A DNA stretch of 64,000 nucleotides, taken from positions 1 through 64,000 of the forward strand of contig MAAO01000016.1 in assembly GCA_002163155.1 (NCBI GenBank), given 5' to 3'. A program made the translations under genes and the position numbers. Positions 9,226 to 17,588 of the stretch are shown here, piece after piece. The DNA comes from Halobacteriovorax marinus. Its GTDB lineage: Bacteria > Bdellovibrionota > Bacteriovoracia > Bacteriovoracales > Bacteriovoracaceae. The stretch's first letter is position 1; each line of letters opens with the position of its first letter. Below the pieces are notes generated by a model. It saw nothing but the letters and a program-made list of their open reading frames with translations, was not told the origin of the DNA and did not search any database.

Positions 9226-9402
9226 CTAACCCTTCTGTTTGGATTTTATAAACTGACCGATGTAGAAAGAAACTGATCCACCGATGAGCTGCAAGAATTC
9301 CATCTGACCGTAGTCTCCCTTATTTATACCTGCAAAAAGGCATAGACCCACAGAGGCTAAACCGATAAGCTGTAATCCTAAACCTAAATAAAAAAGCACC
9401 AT
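9226..9402 (-). CDS. Small two-helix membrane protein, 58 residues
   Basis: A short reading frame from an ATG at 9402 to a TAG at 9226, preceded by AAGGAACTC at ideal spacing. The product starts with a hydrophobic helix (about 2-26), then a polar turn containing DYGQMEF, a second apolar helix (about 35-52) and a basic end (KSKQKG), so it is probably an inner-membrane hairpin. No family recognised. It lies about 40 bases upstream of ruvC on the same strand and could be the first gene of that operon. Confidence 0.6.
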   Translation of the reverse strand: MVLFYLGLGLQLIGLASVGLCLFAGINKGDYGQMEFLQLIGGSVSFYIGQFIKSKQKG

Positions 9403-9476
9403 GAGTTCCTTGAATTTAATTTAAGTCGTAATATAGATGGTGCGTCGAGAAAATTCAAAAAAAAACTTTTTTTCTC

Positions 9477-9505
9477 TTAGCAAATCTAATAATATACATT
9501 AGTAT
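9477..9505 (+). promoter_or_regulatory. Possible sigma-70 promoter of folD
   Basis: TTAGCA (9477-9482) and TAGTAT (9500-9505) are separated by 17 bases, about 28 bases before the folD start. Four of six positions match in each box. Confidence 0.35.
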
Positions 9506-9532
9506 TGCTTAAAACTGATTTAAGGAAATTGA

Positions 9533-10405
9533 ATGACAGGTAACACTCCAATTCTTATGAAATCTGCACCAGTGGTTGAACAATCACTTAGTGAGCTTTC
9601 CAGTAAATGTTCAGCCCTTAAAGAGAAGGGAATCACGCCTACTATGAAAGTTATTCTTGTGGGAGATAATCCGGCGAGCATCATCTATACGAGAAATAAG
9701 AAACGTTTCATGGAAAAGTTTGGTGCCGAATGTGAAATTATCAAACTCCCTAGCAACCTTTCAGAAACAGAGTTTCTTTCTAAGGTTAAGGCCATTGTTG
9801 ATGATCAGAGTAATCACGGATGTTTCGTGCAATTACCACTCCCTAAACAACTCTCGCATATAGATGTAGGAGAATTGATTCCTCCTAGTAAAGATGTTGA
9901 TGGTTTCAATAAAGCCAATATTATGAATCTCTTTAAGGGTGAAAAGGGAGAGAGCGCGCTCATACCATGTACTCCAAAAGGTATCATAACTCTCTGCAAT
10001 CACTATGGAATTGAGTTACTGGGTAAGAATGTTGTAGTTATCGGGAGAAGTCTGATTGTTGGAAAACCTATGAGCCTATTGCTGGGTAATCACAATGCCA
10101 CAGTCACTATGTGTCACTCCAGAACTCAGAATCTCAAGGAGCATACTAAAGCCGCTGACATTATTGTTATCGCTATAGGGTCTGCCAAGTTTCTAACCAA
10201 AGAGTTTCTAAACAACTCAAAGAAACAATACATTATTGATGTCGGCATGAACCAAGACGAGAATGGAAAACTTTGTGGTGACGCAGACTATCAAAACATT
10301 AAAGAATTGGTGGCGGGTATAACCCCCGTGCCTGGTGGCGTTGGTCCCATGACAATTCTCTCGCTAGCGCAAAATCTTTTACAAGCCGCTGAAAACAGCT
10401 TATAA
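9533..10405 (+). CDS. folD: Bifunctional methylenetetrahydrofolate dehydrogenase / cyclohydrolase
   Basis: A 290-residue enzyme of one-carbon metabolism interconverting 5,10-methylene-THF and 10-formyl-THF. The catalytic residues fall at the same numbers as in E. coli: Y52 and K56 (YTRNK) and D121 (SKDVDGFN). The NADP-binding GRSLIVGKP motif and the C-terminal PVPGGVGPMT signature are present. It is followed 35 bases later by gcvT and gcvH, so the three genes probably form a folate/glycine operon: the glycine cleavage system makes the methylene-THF that FolD uses. Confidence 0.97.
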   Translation: MTGNTPILMKSAPVVEQSLSELSSKCSALKEKGITPTMKVILVGDNPASIIYTRNKKRFMEKFGAECEIIKLPSNLSETEFLSKVKAIVDDQSNHGCFVQLPLPKQLSHIDVGELIPPSKDVDGFNKANIMNLFKGEKGESALIPCTPKGIITLCNHYGIELLGKNVVVIGRSLIVGKPMSLLLGNHNATVTMCHSRTQNLKEHTKAADIIVIAIGSAKFLTKEFLNNSKKQYIIDVGMNQDENGKLCGDADYQNIKELVAGITPVPGGVGPMTILSLAQNLLQAAENSL

Positions 10406-10440
10406 AACTAGGGCAACTTTCATCATAAAAAGGAGAGGCA

Positions 10441-11520
10441 ATGAGCCTTTTAAAAACTTCCTTGCATCAAATCCACGTAGATTTGAAAGCAAAAATGGCA
10501 CCTTTCGCAGGTTTCGACATGCCCTTACAGTATTCTTCAGTAAAAGAAGAATCAAAAGCAGTTAGATCAAACGTCGGCGTTTTTGATGTTTCACACATGG
10601 GTGAATTCTTTGTAACTGGTCCTGATGCTATCAAGTTTGTGGACTATCTAATAACAAATGATTTTGCAGGTGCCGAATTACAAAAAGCTGTTTACTCACC
10701 TCTTTGTAGAGAAGATGGTACGACAATTGATGATCTTATCGCTTACAAACTGGAAACAGAGAGAGTGCTCATCTGTGTAAATGCTTCCAATATTGTAAAA
10801 GACTGGAACTGGATCTCCTCTAAGACAAAGGGATTCAATATAGAGCTAACTAATGAATCTTCGAATTATTCGCTACTTGCAGTACAAGGTCCCAAAGTAG
10901 AAGAAATATTCAAGGCCATTGAACTCATCAATGACGAAGATGGGCTTGTTTACTATAGTGCTAAAGAACTTACTAAAATGGGTGAGAAAGTTATTCTCGC
11001 CAGAACTGGTTATACGGGTGAAGATGGTTTTGAAGTTTTCTGTTCACACGAGATGGCCAAAACACTTTGGTCTAAACTACTGGAAAAAGGTGCTGTCCCC
11101 TGCGGTCTTGCCGCTAGAGACGTTCTTAGACTTGAAGTTTGCTACCCTCTCTACGGTCATGAGCTTAACGATACACTCACGCCATTAGATGCAGCTCTAA
11201 AATGGACAGTTAAAACACAAAAAGATAATTTCATAGGAAAGGAAGCTCTAACAGGCCTCACTTCAAGCAAGCGACTAGTTAAACTTAGCCTCGATAAGGG
11301 AATCCCAAGAGAAGGCTATAACATACTGAATATGCAAGATGAAGTTATTGGAGTAGTCACTTCAGGGACTATGTCAGTAGAAACAGGAAAAGGAATTGCC
11401 CTAGGTCTAGTTGATAGAAATAAATTTCCAGAGAATAAGCTATTTAAAATCAATATTAGAAAGAATAATATAGAAGCTAATTACCACACAAAAGCATTTA
11501 TCACAGGAGGGCACAAATAA
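10441..11520 (+). CDS. gcvT: Glycine cleavage system T protein (aminomethyltransferase)
   Basis: A 359-residue T protein that moves the aminomethyl carbon from lipoylated GcvH to tetrahydrofolate and releases ammonia. Family signatures are FAGFDMPLQY (22-31), FDVSHMGEFF, and ARTGYTGEDGFEVF, with the C-terminal barrel at about 280-359. AGGAGAGGCA precedes the ATG. Its stop and the gcvH start share one base (TAATG), indicating coupled translation. The P protein genes are not in the window. Confidence 0.96.
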   Translation: MSLLKTSLHQIHVDLKAKMAPFAGFDMPLQYSSVKEESKAVRSNVGVFDVSHMGEFFVTGPDAIKFVDYLITNDFAGAELQKAVYSPLCREDGTTIDDLIAYKLETERVLICVNASNIVKDWNWISSKTKGFNIELTNESSNYSLLAVQGPKVEEIFKAIELINDEDGLVYYSAKELTKMGEKVILARTGYTGEDGFEVFCSHEMAKTLWSKLLEKGAVPCGLAARDVLRLEVCYPLYGHELNDTLTPLDAALKWTVKTQKDNFIGKEALTGLTSSKRLVKLSLDKGIPREGYNILNMQDEVIGVVTSGTMSVETGKGIALGLVDRNKFPENKLFKINIRKNNIEANYHTKAFITGGHK

Positions 11521-11906
11521 TGTCTCAAAATATTCCGCAAGAACTTAGATATACAAAAGACCACGAATGGGCAATTTTAGAAGGTGACGTTGTCTCAATA
11601 GGTATCACTGACTTCGCACAGTCTGCACTTGGTGATATCGTTTTCGTTGAGCTTCCAGAAGTGGATACAGAACTCTCTCCAGAAGACTCTTTTGGTGTTG
11701 TTGAATCTATTAAATCTGTAAGTGATCTCTACTCCCCAATCGCTGGAACAGTAGTAGAAGTAAATAGCGACCTAGAAGGAACACCTGAAGCCTGTAACGA
11801 AACTCCTTACGGCTCATGGATGATTAAACTGAAAGTAGCATCAACAGACGAGTTCAACGCACTCATGTCTCCAGAAGCATATAAAGAGCTTTGCGATAAT
11901 CAATAA
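11520..11906 (+). CDS. gcvH: Glycine cleavage system H protein
   Basis: A 128-residue lipoyl carrier that shuttles the aminomethyl group between the P and T proteins. The lipoylated lysine is K65 in VVESIKSVSDLYSP. Start and end are typical for the family (YTKDHEWA near the start, GSWMIKLK near the end). Last gene of folD-gcvT-gcvH, followed by a hairpin. No gcvP follows, so the P protein must be encoded elsewhere. Confidence 0.97.
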   Translation: MSQNIPQELRYTKDHEWAILEGDVVSIGITDFAQSALGDIVFVELPEVDTELSPEDSFGVVESIKSVSDLYSPIAGTVVEVNSDLEGTPEACNETPYGSWMIKLKVASTDEFNALMSPEAYKELCDNQ

Positions 11907-11912
11907 TTTTCA

Positions 11913-11942
11913 TACCCAAAAGAGGTCATCTTCTTTTGGGTA
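11913..11942 (+). terminator. Hairpin after gcvH, probable terminator
   Basis: TACCCAAAAGA (11913-11923) pairs perfectly with TCTTTTGGGTA (11932-11942), an 11-bp stem with an 8-base loop, six bases after the gcvH stop codon. No T-run follows, so termination may be incomplete or the hairpin may stabilise the message. Confidence 0.5.
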
Positions 11943-12091
11943 ATTATCCGTTGCAAGAAAAAAATAAAAAAAATCACTCCCCCAAAGTCAACATTCAGAC
12001 CTCAAAAAAGTAAAAAAAATCGATTTAATTTTCTTACATTTTTAGGCACTTAACTAAATAGATATTTTTTTTCACATTGTAATTTTTTCTC

Positions 12092-12120
12092 TTTACGAAA
12101 GGCCCGTGAACTCGCATACT
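12092..12120 (+). promoter_or_regulatory. Possible sigma-70 promoter for the 99-residue protein gene
   Basis: TTTACG (12092-12097) and CATACT (12115-12120) are spaced by 17 bases, 64 bases before the start codon. The upstream part of this gap (11943-12090) is A/T-rich with poly-A and poly-T tracts and no other visible structure. Confidence 0.35.
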
Positions 12121-12183
12121 GCTCAAGTTCTAAGACATAAGGACATGCATTCAAACAAAAAGTTTAATAGGTAAAAAGTAAAT

Positions 12184-12483
12184 ATGATTTCTGAAACTCA
12201 AGAATCAGTTCAATTATTAAATACTGCTATTATCAAAAGCAAAGAAAAGAAAATCGATAACAACTTCGAAGATCGTCTTGCGGAAGCATGTCAATCACCA
12301 GAAATGGAAGCTCTAAGTGTTGCAATTACTTTTCTTGCAGAAAAACAAAAAATCTCAAGGGACCAAGCGGCAATTTCTTTAATCGAAAGAATGCGTGAAC
12401 TAGATACTATCTGGAATGACTATGTCATGATGGAAGGAATCAGCAACCTAAAAGATCTTCTCACTCGTTCTAATAAGCACTAA
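12184..12483 (+). CDS. Hypothetical protein, 99 residues, helical
   Basis: A soluble protein without signal or membrane segment, rich in charged residues and probably all-helical. It contains ISRDQAAISLIERMRELDTIWNDYVMMEG, described here only in part: acidic and hydrophobic residues alternate at helical spacing. No family recognised. It stands alone between gcvH and the convergent pentapeptide operon. The ribosome binding site is weak. Composition and codon use look like the neighbours, so it is probably a real gene. Confidence 0.6.
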   Translation: MISETQESVQLLNTAIIKSKEKKIDNNFEDRLAEACQSPEMEALSVAITFLAEKQKISRDQAAISLIERMRELDTIWNDYVMMEGISNLKDLLTRSNKH

Positions 12484-12495
12484 CAAAACCCTCAC

Positions 12496-13377
12496 TTAAT
12501 TCACTGAAGGCTTATATGGCTTTCCATCAACAAAAACTTTATATAGATTTGTATTTTCAAATTCTATCAATCCCATCTTAACTCCAACAAAGTTAACATT
12601 TCGAAGTTCACAATCAGTAAATGTAAGTCCTAGAGAATTAACTTTATTGAAAATTACATTTTCTAGCTTAGTATTCTTAAACTGAGTGCTCTCTAAGTCT
12701 GACCCATTAAAATGAACGTGAACCAGATGACTATTGTTAGAAATTTCATTTCCCTTAAATTCGACGTTATTGAATTTAAAGTGTGAAAGTTTAATATTTT
12801 CAAAATGAGAAATATTCCACTTCCCTCCGCTCATAGAACCTTTATACATTTTGCCGGAAACTAAACTTACATCGATAAAAGTACTTTTATTAATTTTAAT
12901 ATTTTGAAAGTTAATTTCCAAAAGCTTAGAGTTTCTAAATTCAGTTAAGTAAATCGTTGAACGCAAAAGCGAAAAAAGAGAAGAGTTCAAATTCTTTATA
13001 TAAATGGCCTTAATATGTGATAATTCTATTAGTAAGTTTTCAACATCAACATTCAAAAGTTTTCCATAGTTCCAATAAGTATTTCGTAAAGATATTCTTT
13101 TATTTCTAATATCTTGCAACTGGAAGAAAGTAAGGGAGCTTGCCGTAAAACCAATATCTTTAGAAGTAGAATTGATAACAGAGGAATCTAATAAATACGT
13201 ATTTAGGAAGTCGATCTTTTCACTACTAAAAATTAGGGAGTCCTTAACCGTCGCTCTACTAAAGAAAGAACTCTCTTCTAGTTTTAGACTTTCATCACTA
13301 ATAGTTGAATTAAAAAAGTTTTTGCCAAAGGAATTGGCACAAGTAAAAAGTAAAACTAGAATAAGAAAATATCTCAT
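12496..13377 (-). CDS. Secreted pentapeptide-repeat-like protein B
   Basis: A 293-residue exported protein with a signal peptide (1-18, ending NSFG). From about residue 95 to 285 it shows five-residue periodicity with a central F/L and small polar residues (such as VHFNGSDLESTQFKNTKL and VIFNKVNSLGLTFTDCEL), the signature of a right-handed beta helix. Repeats are looser than canonical A(D/N)LXX. Its start overlaps the stop of the previous pentapeptide gene by four bases. Last gene of the operon starting at 16316. Role unknown; a rigid surface or periplasmic fibre is one possibility. Confidence 0.65.
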   Translation of the reverse strand: MRYFLILVLLFTCANSFGKNFFNSTISDESLKLEESSFFSRATVKDSLIFSSEKIDFLNTYLLDSSVINSTSKDIGFTASSLTFFQLQDIRNKRISLRNTYWNYGKLLNVDVENLLIELSHIKAIYIKNLNSSLFSLLRSTIYLTEFRNSKLLEINFQNIKINKSTFIDVSLVSGKMYKGSMSGGKWNISHFENIKLSHFKFNNVEFKGNEISNNSHLVHVHFNGSDLESTQFKNTKLENVIFNKVNSLGLTFTDCELRNVNFVGVKMGLIEFENTNLYKVFVDGKPYKPSVN

Positions 13378-13892
13378 CTCTCTCCCCTATCATTTGAAAA
13401 AATCATTCCCCTCTTCATGGCCTCAGCTCTAGAAAAAGGAAGAATTGTTGAATTATTAAACAATGCACCGTCAAAAATAGTATTACCTACATGGGAATAC
13501 ATAAATTCAGTTCCACGTAAGTCCGAAAAACTTAAGTTACAGTCTGTAAAAATCACATCTCTAAATTGAACTCTTCTTAAATCTGTATAAATAAAATTAG
13601 AATTGGCAATATTAACATTCTTAATCTTTCCACCATTGAGCTTAGCAAAACTAAAATCAGTATTTTCGATATCAATATTTTCAAATAAAAAATATACGAT
13701 ATGAGATTTGTGAAAATTAATTTCTCTAAAGTCCTTTTTAGGTACAAATTTTTTAATGACAGAAAATGAATAATTTCTTTCTTTCACGTCAGTATCGATA
13801 CTTTCAATACGAGTCCCAACACTTTGAGAAACCGTAACATTGGCCATTAGACATAAATTAAATATAAATTTAAGGAGTAAATTCAAGCTCAT
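13374..13892 (-). CDS. Secreted pentapeptide-repeat protein A
   Basis: A 172-residue protein with an N-terminal hydrophobic segment (about 5-22) and a clear pentapeptide-repeat run at about 70-150 (for example TDFSFAKLNGGKIKNVNIAN and TDLRRVQFRDVIFTDCNLSF). Pentapeptide repeats fold as a square beta helix; no enzymatic function is implied. The gene overlaps its upstream neighbour by 23 bases and its downstream pentapeptide neighbour by four, so it is translated as part of a compact operon. Confidence 0.75.
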   Translation of the reverse strand: MSLNLLLKFIFNLCLMANVTVSQSVGTRIESIDTDVKERNYSFSVIKKFVPKKDFREINFHKSHIVYFLFENIDIENTDFSFAKLNGGKIKNVNIANSNFIYTDLRRVQFRDVIFTDCNLSFSDLRGTEFMYSHVGNTIFDGALFNNSTILPFSRAEAMKRGMIFSNDRGER

Positions 13893-14592
13893 AATCTACC
13901 TTCATTAAAACAGGTATTAATACCGTTTCATTTTTTGCTGTTATTAAAACATTTTGTATTTCTGTTATTAGAGGTGTTTCGTAAGAAAGGGTATTGCAGG
14001 GAGATTTATTCACAATAAATACCTCTCTCTTTTCCAGGTTTTCTAGAAATTTTTCATTTATATTTATCATTTGTTCACATTTTGTCTGTGCAAGATATTT
14101 CATTCTTCGATTAAGGCACTGAGCTTTTCTCATACGATGCTTTTTACATGAAAAAGTATTATCAACAGATTTTACAGATAAACTACCATAGTGAGTTGTT
14201 TCAAGAGTATTTTTAAAAAAGGGTGTTAAACTCTTTGTTTCAATTATGTGTTGTTTAAATCTAGCAAGCTCTCCTTCTGTACCGTATATAGAAAAAGTTA
14301 TTGAACTATTATTCACAAATGTATCCCAATGAATCGAACCATCAGTCCAACTCACCATATCTTCAGAATAGTCAAAGCTACCAACCCCTGAAATGAAGTT
14401 AGCCGATACTACATTATTAAAATTACCATAAACGACTAATGAGATTAACCCTTCTCTAGTTTCTAGGATTTCATAGGTTGCATGCTTTGCAATTTCAGTA
14501 AGCTCGTTATCTAGCGGTCCACCGGTAATCATTCGATCAATAGTCACTGCATTAACGTTTAAGAATATGAGAAAAACAATAAAATATCTCAT
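13870..14592 (-). CDS. Secreted protein of unknown function
   Basis: A 240-residue exported protein with signal peptide MRYFIVFLIFLNVNA. The middle contains a cysteine-bearing basic segment (SCKKHRMRKAQCLNRRMKYL) and a further two cysteines (TKCEQ, SPCNT), suggesting disulfides. No family recognised. The start codon overlaps the stop of the ankyrin gene (TAATG), placing it second in the ankyrin/pentapeptide operon. Confidence 0.65.
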   Translation of the reverse strand: MRYFIVFLIFLNVNAVTIDRMITGGPLDNELTEIAKHATYEILETREGLISLVVYGNFNNVVSANFISGVGSFDYSEDMVSWTDGSIHWDTFVNNSSITFSIYGTEGELARFKQHIIETKSLTPFFKNTLETTHYGSLSVKSVDNTFSCKKHRMRKAQCLNRRMKYLAQTKCEQMININEKFLENLEKREVFIVNKSPCNTLSYETPLITEIQNVLITAKNETVLIPVLMKVDYELEFTP

Positions 14593-16316
14593 TAAATCCC
14601 ACCAGCATTCTTTATTAGTTTAATTAATTTCTTATTTCCCGTCTTTTTAGCGAGACTCAATACTGTTTCACCATGAACATTCTTAAGATTGATCAACTCG
14701 CTGATATTAAAATCAGGTCTTGAAGAAAAAACAGGTTTCTTTAATAAGTATTTAGCAATTTCATACTTTCCAAAACGCGTGGCCATAAGTAAGACCGATT
14801 CATTCAAAGGGTTAATAAAATTTAAGTCTGCTCCATTTGCTACATACCTTTTAAGCTCTTTGACTGTTGGAATAGACACCTTTGACATAAAAGCATAATG
14901 AAGAGGTACAAAACCAAGTCTGTCCCTAACGGCCCAATGACCTTTCCAGAGTTTTGAAGTTGTCACTTTTGAAGTACTTAGGAATTTATAATTACCATTT
15001 CCTCTTGAATAAAGTGCATAAGATAAAGGACTCTGACCAAGTAAATTATACTGATCGTCAATTGCGATATATCTCCAGTTGGCCCAAACTTTTCGGACCT
15101 CTCTCTTTAAGAATTTTAAATTACTGCTAACAACTTTAGTTTCTTTTGGAAGATCAAAACCTAAGAAAGTATGTAATATATTATTTTTTGTCTCATACTC
15201 AGGTCTAGGAAGAGAGTGAGATTCGTACACACTTTCCATTTTTGATCTCACATGATATCGAACTAACATCCCACCATTTTTTAAAAACCTAGAAAAATAA
15301 TTAGTAGAAGACCCTTCACCTTGATGAGAAACCAAATTCGTGTAATCAAAAACATTAATTCCTGCATTAAGTAATAAATTAGCAATATCAACGTGTCCCA
15401 TTAATAGAGCATTATTAATCGCCTTGCTATTTAATTCAAACGAGTAGCTTTCTAGTAGTGAATGTATAATTTCCTTGTGACCATTCGCAGCTGCAATTTC
15501 TAAAGGTGAGCCAATACTGCTTTCAAAAGTAGTATCAACTCCTAAACTAATTAATAACTTCATTAAGGCCGTATTTCCATTTTCAGCTGCGTAGTGAATC
15601 AAGGCATAGTTTGTCTTTCCAGCATACGAGAACCTTCGATTTAACCCTTCAGTTGCTTCACGTAGTAAATCCTGTGCAGCAACAATGTCTGAATGAAAGT
15701 AAAAATCTGGAGAAATTTCATTATTAATAATTTTCTTTAAGACAAATGTATTATCGACGCCTCGAGAGAGTAAAGACCACACTATATTTGGTAAATTGTT
15801 TTCGTAGGCTAACGCCAAGGGAGATTTTCCCCAAGGAGTTTCTTTTTCAAGATCTCCACTGTAATGATTAATGAAATAGTTTGAATGATCACTATCTTTG
15901 AGCGTTGAATTTTCAATAAGAGCGTGAAGTGCAGTATAACTATAGTCTTCAGAGTAAAGAGGGGCTTTATTTAAAACTCTTCTGGCTAAGTTAATTCTCT
16001 TGGCCTTAATCACTTCTAAAAGAAAAGATGAATTGGATCCAACTTTAAAGTTTGCATCAAAACCTTTTCTCTTAACTAAGTAGCTAAAAATATCTGGTAA
16101 GCCAAAAATAACTCTTCGCTCTTCTGATTGTAAAAGCGCTAGTAAGAGTGGCTGACCATTACATGTTGCATCTTTAGTAATATTTTCAATAGCGACCTCT
16201 ACGGACTCTTTACAAGTCTTCACATAAATATCGTTGAATTCTTGAAGTTTAACCTCTTCATCACAAGAGGCAAAAGATAAGAGAATAGTTAAAAGAAATA
16301 GTGTTTTAATTTTCAT
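14592..16316 (-). CDS. Ankyrin-repeat lipoprotein
   Basis: A 574-residue protein with a lipoprotein signal (FASC, cysteine 18) followed by ankyrin repeats. Recognisable units include GKSPLALAYENNLPNIVWSL, ALIHYAAENGNTALMKLLIS, GSPLEIAAANGHKEIIHSLL, NNALLMGHVDIANLLLNAGI, GFVPLHYAFM, ESVLLMATRFGKYEIAKYLL and a terminal HGETVLSLAKKTGNKKLI. Ankyrin stacks bind proteins. Being lipid-anchored, it probably displays them in the periplasm or on the cell surface. First gene of a four-gene operon, 35 bases downstream of a sigma-54-like promoter. Confidence 0.85.
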   Translation of the reverse strand: MKIKTLFLLTILLSFASCDEEVKLQEFNDIYVKTCKESVEVAIENITKDATCNGQPLLLALLQSEERRVIFGLPDIFSYLVKRKGFDANFKVGSNSSFLLEVIKAKRINLARRVLNKAPLYSEDYSYTALHALIENSTLKDSDHSNYFINHYSGDLEKETPWGKSPLALAYENNLPNIVWSLLSRGVDNTFVLKKIINNEISPDFYFHSDIVAAQDLLREATEGLNRRFSYAGKTNYALIHYAAENGNTALMKLLISLGVDTTFESSIGSPLEIAAANGHKEIIHSLLESYSFELNSKAINNALLMGHVDIANLLLNAGINVFDYTNLVSHQGEGSSTNYFSRFLKNGGMLVRYHVRSKMESVYESHSLPRPEYETKNNILHTFLGFDLPKETKVVSSNLKFLKREVRKVWANWRYIAIDDQYNLLGQSPLSYALYSRGNGNYKFLSTSKVTTSKLWKGHWAVRDRLGFVPLHYAFMSKVSIPTVKELKRYVANGADLNFINPLNESVLLMATRFGKYEIAKYLLKKPVFSSRPDFNISELINLKNVHGETVLSLAKKTGNKKLIKLIKNAGGI

Positions 16317-16350
16317 TCCTGCTCCTACAGATTGTTTTCAGGATACTTAA

Positions 16351-16367
16351 AGCAAGTTGTGTGCCAA
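16351..16367 (-). promoter_or_regulatory. Sigma-54 (-24/-12) promoter of the ankyrin/pentapeptide operon
   Basis: The minus strand reads TTGGCACACAACTTGCT. It fits the RpoN consensus TTGGCAC-N5-TTGCW, with exactly ten bases between the GG and GC dinucleotides. Predicted start near 16340, about 24 bases before the ATG at 16316. Transcription would need an NtrC-type activator. Confidence 0.8.
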
Positions 16368-16391
16368 TTCAAGGGTGGCTAAAGTACTAAT

Positions 16392-16435
16392 AAAAGGAGT
16401 GCTCCAACCTCTCTGTTTCGATTTTGGAACACTTC
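16392..16435 (-). terminator. Terminator of the three-gene secreted cassette
   Basis: On the minus strand GAAGTGTTCCAA (16435-16424) pairs with TTGGAGCACTCC (16407-16396) with G-T pairs, followed by a T-run. It lies five bases after the stop codon at 16441 and insulates the cassette from the sigma-54 promoter just downstream. Confidence 0.7.
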
Positions 16436-16440
16436 TTTTC

Positions 16441-17580
16441 TTATAAGAGATTTTGAAGTTCTTGAGAGAAGTTCTCTTTATTAAGTGCAGGAATTTCAAT
16501 TGTATTGTGGCTTTGAATAGCGCCATAATTGATATCATTGATTGAAATATCAATAACGCCAATTTCTTCAACTTCTTCTTTAGAATAAGCTAATTCAACT
16601 CCAACAATCGCACTAGAGCCACTTCCACCATTTGAGCTTGAAAAAGTCACTGGCTTTAAAGGGTCCTGCTCATTAGGAGTATTTCCATCTTTTGTTGCTG
16701 TAAAAGAATAAAAGTAATTTTTGAGCATCTCTGTAAACATCTTCATGTAGTGAGCTTTAATTTGTGGATCAGTACTTTGAATATTTAACTTTAGATGACC
16801 TGTGAATGCTAACTGTTTCATGGCCTTACTAATTTTTGCTTCAACTTGTGCAGATACATATTTAAATGTCCCTGTTAACTTTCCACCTGCACTCATCATC
16901 GAACGAAATTTTCTTGTATCTATTTTAAGAGATACATTATCTTCGTACTTATATGGGTGAGCAAGTTTGATAGAAGGAAAAGCTGGACCAATTCCCTTCA
17001 TCATTGATTTAGCAAATGCTGGCTCTAACTTTTTAGGAACAAGAATTGAGATGTTAAAAGTTCTAGCAACATTAAAATTAGTACAATTATCTAAACTATC
17101 TTGAGAAAAACCAAATTTCACTTGCGTAATATTTGCAGAAGAATCTGCAGCACCAATAATTGTCGGCAATCCTAAGGCCATACCACACAGAGGTAACATT
17201 CCAACAATCTTAGCTTCGTACCCATGAATTCTTCTTAACTTCTGAGTTGCTCTTATCAATTTCTCTTGCCCAAGATTCTCGAGAGATACTTTCATATCAT
17301 ATTTAGAAAATTTGTTTCCATTCGCATCTTCAATGAAACCTTGAGTTACGGCTTGCGTATTTTTAATCACGAGATTACCATTTTCATCAGGAATAAGATC
17401 ACTATGAGTCCTTAACTTAAACTTTGTTGGTAACCAATAGAATGTATCCGGATTATCAGCATCTTGAATAAGCATTCTTCCTTTTAAATTTACATGTGCT
17501 CCGTTCCACAAACTAGCCCCTGCTCCAGCCTGGGCAGAGATAGTAGAGAGTAGAATTGCAATTGAAACTAGAAACTTCAT
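16441..17580 (-). CDS. Secreted protein of unknown function, YWLP-motif cassette member A
   Basis: A 379-residue exported protein with signal peptide ending SAQAGA. The ATG at 17580 was chosen because GGAGT stands directly upstream and the signal peptide starts there; a longer in-frame form has no ribosome site. The N-terminal region contains DTFYWLPTKFKL, resembling ATWYWLPGVYKT in the first cassette gene, and a later stretch (SAQVEAKISKAMKQL) resembles its SAEFESSMKNL. The two therefore look paralogous, although too diverged to prove by eye. Function unknown. Confidence 0.65.
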   Translation of the reverse strand: MKFLVSIAILLSTISAQAGAGASLWNGAHVNLKGRMLIQDADNPDTFYWLPTKFKLRTHSDLIPDENGNLVIKNTQAVTQGFIEDANGNKFSKYDMKVSLENLGQEKLIRATQKLRRIHGYEAKIVGMLPLCGMALGLPTIIGAADSSANITQVKFGFSQDSLDNCTNFNVARTFNISILVPKKLEPAFAKSMMKGIGPAFPSIKLAHPYKYEDNVSLKIDTRKFRSMMSAGGKLTGTFKYVSAQVEAKISKAMKQLAFTGHLKLNIQSTDPQIKAHYMKMFTEMLKNYFYSFTATKDGNTPNEQDPLKPVTFSSSNGGSGSSAIVGVELAYSKEEVEEIGVIDISINDINYGAIQSHNTIEIPALNKENFSQELQNLL

Positions 17581-17588
17581 AAATACTC

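Noticed and set aside
16347-16571. 74-codon frame with a hydrophobic N-terminus
   Set aside because: It overlaps the terminator and the 3' end of the secreted cassette gene in another frame and has no ribosome site.
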